A DNA stretch of 54,358 nt from assembly GCA_964462985.1 (NCBI GenBank), contig CAYXAA010000030.1, positions 1 through 54,358 of the forward strand, written 5' to 3'. Positions 51,927-54,358 of this stretch are shown one piece after another (the first letter of the stretch is position 1; every line of letters begins with the position of its first letter). A program made the position numbers and the translations under genes. Origin of the DNA: CAYXAA01 sp964462985. Its GTDB lineage: Bacteria; Pseudomonadota; Alphaproteobacteria; Rhizobiales; Stappiaceae. Under the pieces are notes generated by a model. The model was not told where the DNA came from. It saw only the letters and a program-made list of their open reading frames with translations, and did no database searches.

Positions 51927-52616
51927 ATGACCGTCCCCGTCTTTCCGCTGTCCGCCGTCGTCGCGCTGACCACCGCCGCGCTTGTCGCCGGATGTCAGGC
52001 GATGGATCCGGCCGGGAGCACTGCGACGGCAGGAGGCACGACGACGGCCGGGAGCGCGCCTCACCATGACCCTGTTGTCCTGACCAAGCCGCTGGATGCC
52101 TATCGGGCGACGCGCATGTTCACCGGCCTGTCCCCGGCAGAGGTGCGTCGCGGCGTCGGCAGCATGCTGGTGCGCAACGGCTACGCGCTCTACCGGCGGG
52201 TCGACGGGATCGACATCTACGCCAGGACGGCGACGGAGCCAGCGATCCTCAAGGCCTATTCCTGTGAGGGCTGCCTGCCGCCGCAGGCGCGCGTCGACCT
52301 GCAGACGACGCCGCTGGAAAACGGCGTGCAGGTCATGCTCGAGCCGTACTGGTACCAGGATCCCGGGTCGCGGCAGGGCAAACGCGTCAACGATGCCGCG
52401 GCCGTGACCCCGGTCGCGCGCAAGCTGCAGATCGCACTCGACCAGCTCTATGTGCTGTCGCCGCCTCCCGATGCCCCGCGTGACCCGACCGAACAGTCCG
52501 ACGGCGAGGGCCTCACCATCGTCGAGACCCTGCCGCAGAGCGGATCGACCGCGCCGCCGGATCCAGCAAAGAAAAAGAAGGTGCCCCAGCCGCCGCGCAC
52601 GCAAGGAGATGCGTGA
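51927..52616 (+). CDS. Predicted lipoprotein of unknown function
   Basis: 229 aa. A signal peptide with lipobox LVAGC predicts lipidation at about Cys23. After a Gly/Thr-rich linker, residues 55-180 form a conserved-looking domain (YRATRMFTGLSPAEVRRGVGSMLVRNGYALYRRVDGIDIYARTA, then YSCEGCLPPQARVDLQ). Its CxxC pair could be a disulfide or metal site. A Pro/Lys-rich tail ends the protein. It is divergent from the membrane protein and closes the T6SS side of the window before tRNA-Thr. It might be an outer-membrane partner, but nothing links it directly to secretion. Confidence 0.7.
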   Translation: MTVPVFPLSAVVALTTAALVAGCQAMDPAGSTATAGGTTTAGSAPHHDPVVLTKPLDAYRATRMFTGLSPAEVRRGVGSMLVRNGYALYRRVDGIDIYARTATEPAILKAYSCEGCLPPQARVDLQTTPLENGVQVMLEPYWYQDPGSRQGKRVNDAAAVTPVARKLQIALDQLYVLSPPPDAPRDPTEQSDGEGLTIVETLPQSGSTAPPDPAKKKKVPQPPRTQGDA

Positions 52617-52747
52617 AGCGGGCAGGGGTGAATGGCTTGCAGGGTTCAGGGGGACAGCGACACGGATGCAGCCGGGCGAGGCCCGTGTGAGCCGTCTCGG
52701 CCCGACGTGTCGCGTCGAAAGCGGCACGATCTGCCATTTCTGAAGGG

Positions 52748-52823
52748 TGGTGCCGGCAACAGGATTCGAACCCGTGACCCCCTGATTACAAATCAGGTGC
52801 TCTACCAGCTGAGCTATACCGGC
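52748..52823 (-). tRNA. tRNA-Thr (anticodon TGT), CCA encoded
   Basis: A complete cloverleaf on the minus strand: acceptor GCCGGTA/TGCCGGC, D-arm GCTC..GAGC, anticodon stem CCTGA/TCAGG with loop TTTGTAA (anticodon TGT, reading ACA), T-loop TTCGAAT, discriminator A and encoded CCA. Its 3' end faces the T6SS locus. Confidence 0.97.
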
Positions 52824-52912
52824 CGCCGCGCGCTTCTAGCATAGTCGGGCGCATGATGCATCTTCTTACGCGAGCCCGGCCGGCGGTCAAGCGGATCCGG
52901 ACGCGGCAGCCA

Positions 52913-53719
52913 TCAGGAGCCGCCGCGCGCCATGCCGGTGCGGGCGATATAGAGTGCCAGGACGGCGGCGTTCGAGACGTTGAGCGATTTGATCCTGCCC
53001 GGCATGTCGAGGCGGGCGAGACGATCGCAGGCGGCGCGAACGCCCTGACGCACGCCCTTGCCTTCCGAACCGAGCACGAGCACGACCCGGTCGGCGAAGT
53101 CGGTCGCCTCGAGCGGCGCCTTGCCTTCGCTGTCGAGCGCAATGCGCTGAAAGCCGGTGGCCCCCATCTCCTCCAGGAAGCGCGCCATGTTTTTCACCCG
53201 CACGTGCCGCACCATGTCGAGCGCTCCCGATGCGGCCTTGGCGAGCACCGGACCTTCTTCCGGGGCGTGCCGCTCGGTCGTGACGACGGCGTCGGCAGCC
53301 AGTGCAACGGCCGAGCGCAAGATGGCGCCGACATTGTGCGGATCCGTCACCTGGTCGAGCGCCAGCACCAGCCGGGCGTTCTTGAGCGCTGCCGCACCGA
53401 AGGCGGGCAGGGGGTCGACCTCCAGCACGGCGCCCTGATGGACGGCATCGCGGCCGACGAGGCCCTGCAGCGCCCGGGGCGTGACAATCTCCACCGGCAC
53501 GTCTGGGGCGACGCCGCGCTTCTCGAGGCGGCGCAGCGCGTTGGGCGTTGCGAGCAGCCGGTGACGGCGACGCTCCTTGTTGGCGAAGGCGGCTTCGACC
53601 GTGTGGAGGCCGTAGATCAGGATCGGCCCGCCGTCGTCGAACCGCTGCGGCGGCCGCGCTCCGGGGCGCCCGGATCGCGGCTTGCCGCGGCGATGGCCAT
53701 TGGTGTTGTCCTTGCTCAT
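52913..53719 (-). CDS. rlmB: 23S rRNA 2'-O-methyltransferase RlmB (SpoU/TrmH family)
   Basis: 268 aa from ATG 53719. It has an N-terminal L30-like substrate-binding domain (ILIYGLHTVEAAFANKERR) and a SPOUT methyltransferase domain with LVLALDQVTDPHNVGAILRSA, RVVLVLGSEGKGVRQGV and LNVSNAAVLALYIAR. These are the three conserved SpoU motifs, including the N, E and S/N catalytic residues. It methylates a conserved guanosine of 23S rRNA (G2251 in E. coli), using SAM. The N-terminal 30 residues are basic and variable. The longer frame to 53971 runs into the tRNA-Tyr promoter region and is not coding. Confidence 0.93.
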   Translation of the reverse strand: MSKDNTNGHRRGKPRSGRPGARPPQRFDDGGPILIYGLHTVEAAFANKERRRHRLLATPNALRRLEKRGVAPDVPVEIVTPRALQGLVGRDAVHQGAVLEVDPLPAFGAAALKNARLVLALDQVTDPHNVGAILRSAVALAADAVVTTERHAPEEGPVLAKAASGALDMVRHVRVKNMARFLEEMGATGFQRIALDSEGKAPLEATDFADRVVLVLGSEGKGVRQGVRAACDRLARLDMPGRIKSLNVSNAAVLALYIARTGMARGGS

Positions 53720-53865
53720 TCGGCCTCGATAGCGGGCCGGCGGGCCCGCGGCAAGCGGATGCTCGTGCCTGATGCCGCGGCCGGCGATTGCCGCCGAACC
53801 GGGAGAGCTTTCCGTCGCTGCCCTGAGAGGCCGGCGAAACTGTTCTGAAAAAACCCAAAACGACG

Positions 53866-53894
53866 TTGACACCCCATAGCCCGATCTGCATAAC
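53866..53894 (+). promoter_or_regulatory. Strong sigma-70-type promoter of the tRNA-Tyr/tRNA-Gly/tuf unit
   Basis: An exact -35 TTGACA (53866-53871), a 17-nt spacer and -10 CATAAC (53889-53894), about 85 nt before tRNA-Tyr. It is divergent from rlmB within a 259-bp gap. Confidence 0.7.
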
Positions 53895-53978
53895 ACCCGC
53901 CACGGGATCGACCCCGCGGCTGCGCGGACGTCGAACCGTGAAGCCATCCTGAACGCTTCGGCCGAGGGCAACGGTTTC

Positions 53979-54063
53979 GGAGGAGTGCCCGAGTGGTTAA
54001 AGGGGACGGACTGTAAATCCGTTGGCTCAGCCTACGTTGGTTCGAATCCAACCTCCTCCACCA
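53979..54063 (+). tRNA. tRNA-Tyr (anticodon GTA), CCA encoded
   Basis: A class II tRNA with a long variable arm: acceptor GGAGGAG/CTCCTCC, anticodon stem ACGGA/TCCGT around CTGTAAA (anticodon GTA), T-arm GTTGGTTCGAATCCAAC, discriminator A, encoded CCA. Confidence 0.97.
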
Positions 54064-54081
54064 CCGTTCCCGGCCGGCCGC

Positions 54082-54155
54082 GCGGGTGTAGCTCAATGGT
54101 AGAGCAGCAGCCTTCCAAGCTGATGACGAGGGTTCGATTCCCTTCACCCGCTCCA
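54082..54155 (+). tRNA. tRNA-Gly (anticodon TCC), CCA encoded
   Basis: Acceptor GCGGGTG/CACCCGC, D-arm GCTC..GAGC, anticodon loop CTTCCAA (anticodon TCC, reading GGA), T-loop TTCGATT, discriminator T, encoded CCA. It starts 18 nt after tRNA-Tyr and is very likely co-transcribed with it and tuf. Confidence 0.97.
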
Positions 54156-54306
54156 ACCTATTGGCTGTGCCGGCGCCCGGCAGGGGATGGTTTGAACGGA
54201 CGACGCGGATCCGAGCCCTGGGAGCCGTTCGCAGTTTGGCGTGTAGGGCGGACTTCCCGCAGGAACTCGACCGATTGAACCTCGGATTGGACAGGAAGCA
54301 ACGCCG

Positions 54307-54358
54307 ATGGCGAAAGAAAAGTTCGAGCGCACGAAGCCTCACGTGAACATCGGGACGA
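54307..54358 (+). CDS. tuf: Elongation factor Tu, 5' end (truncated by window)
   Basis: Seventeen codons are visible: MAKEKFERTKPHVNIGT, the near-invariant EF-Tu N-terminus leading into the G1 loop. AGGAAG lies about 9 nt before ATG 54307. It follows tRNA-Tyr and tRNA-Gly by 151 nt, an order familiar in bacteria where tuf shares a transcript with tRNA genes. Confidence 0.95.
   Translation, partial: MAKEKFERTKPHVNIGT

Noticed and set aside
52632..52844. 70-aa plus-strand frame with NRIRTRDPLITNQVLYQLSYTGR
   Set aside because: It is the antisense of tRNA-Thr, another well-known spurious protein pattern.
53716..54342. 208-aa minus-strand reading frame over the tRNA-Tyr/tRNA-Gly region, containing phrases such as VKGIEPSSSAWKAA and RRLDSNQRRLSQ
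   Set aside because: These are translations of the antisense of tRNA genes, a common false gene in old annotations; two clear tRNAs explain the sequence.
1..54358. Search for transposases, integrases, CRISPR repeats, rRNA genes, riboswitches and toxin-antitoxin pairs
   Set aside because: None was recognised in either strand by reading; weak or highly diverged ones could be missed.

Overview
The window is about 54 kb of high-GC DNA with the character of an alphaproteobacterial, probably Hyphomicrobiales (Rhizobiales), chromosome. Supporting signs are a CtrA-type TTAA-N7-TTAAC box, a DUF2336 protein, a short form of NAD kinase, and a tRNA-Tyr/tRNA-Gly/tuf block at the right edge. It shows no insertion sequences, phage genes or CRISPR arrays.

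Layout. Positions 1-12.7 kb are housekeeping and accessory metabolism: the 3' part of thrS, an acyltransferase, a small membrane protein, a secreted repeat protein, a nitroreductase, a flavin reductase-like protein, a CoA-ester lyase/MaoC pair, a lytic transglycosylase, DUF2336, an Hpt phosphotransfer protein, NAD kinase, CutA, and two periplasmic c-type cytochromes. Positions 13.0-50.7 kb form a complete type VI secretion (T6SS) locus: vgrG; a cargo module (DUF2169-pentapeptide fusion, large pentapeptide protein, DUF3540, DUF4150/PAAR-like, transglutaminase-like protein); tssA-B-C-E-F-G; the FHA gene; tssJ-K-L-M; tagF; a PP2C phosphatase; a Ser/Thr kinase; a divergent TssB-TssC-like fusion gene; hcp; clpV; a sigma-54 activator; and a second kinase. 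An uncharacterised membrane protein and a lipoprotein, divergently transcribed, sit at its right edge. Positions 52.7-54.4 kb hold tRNA-Thr, rlmB, tRNA-Tyr, tRNA-Gly and the start of tuf.

How it appears to work. All core T6SS parts are present. Two control layers can be read from the sequence. The first is transcriptional: a GAF-AAA+-Fis activator with an intact GAFTGA loop is encoded in the locus, and well-spaced -24/-12 elements lie upstream of hcp and, less perfectly, of clpV. The second is post-translational: TssL carries three copies of the hexapeptide DDDPTV in its N-terminal tail, beside an FHA protein, two Ser/Thr kinases, a PP2C phosphatase and TagF. This fits a threonine-phosphorylation switch like that described in Agrobacterium, but with three candidate sites. 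The kinase next to the phosphatase carries a related DEPTV in its activation segment.

The least ordinary elements are the TssB-TssC-like fusion encoded divergently from hcp, the TssL tail motifs, and the pentapeptide/DUF2169/DUF3540/PAAR/transglutaminase module between vgrG and tssA. All functional statements are from reading the sequence; no database search was run.
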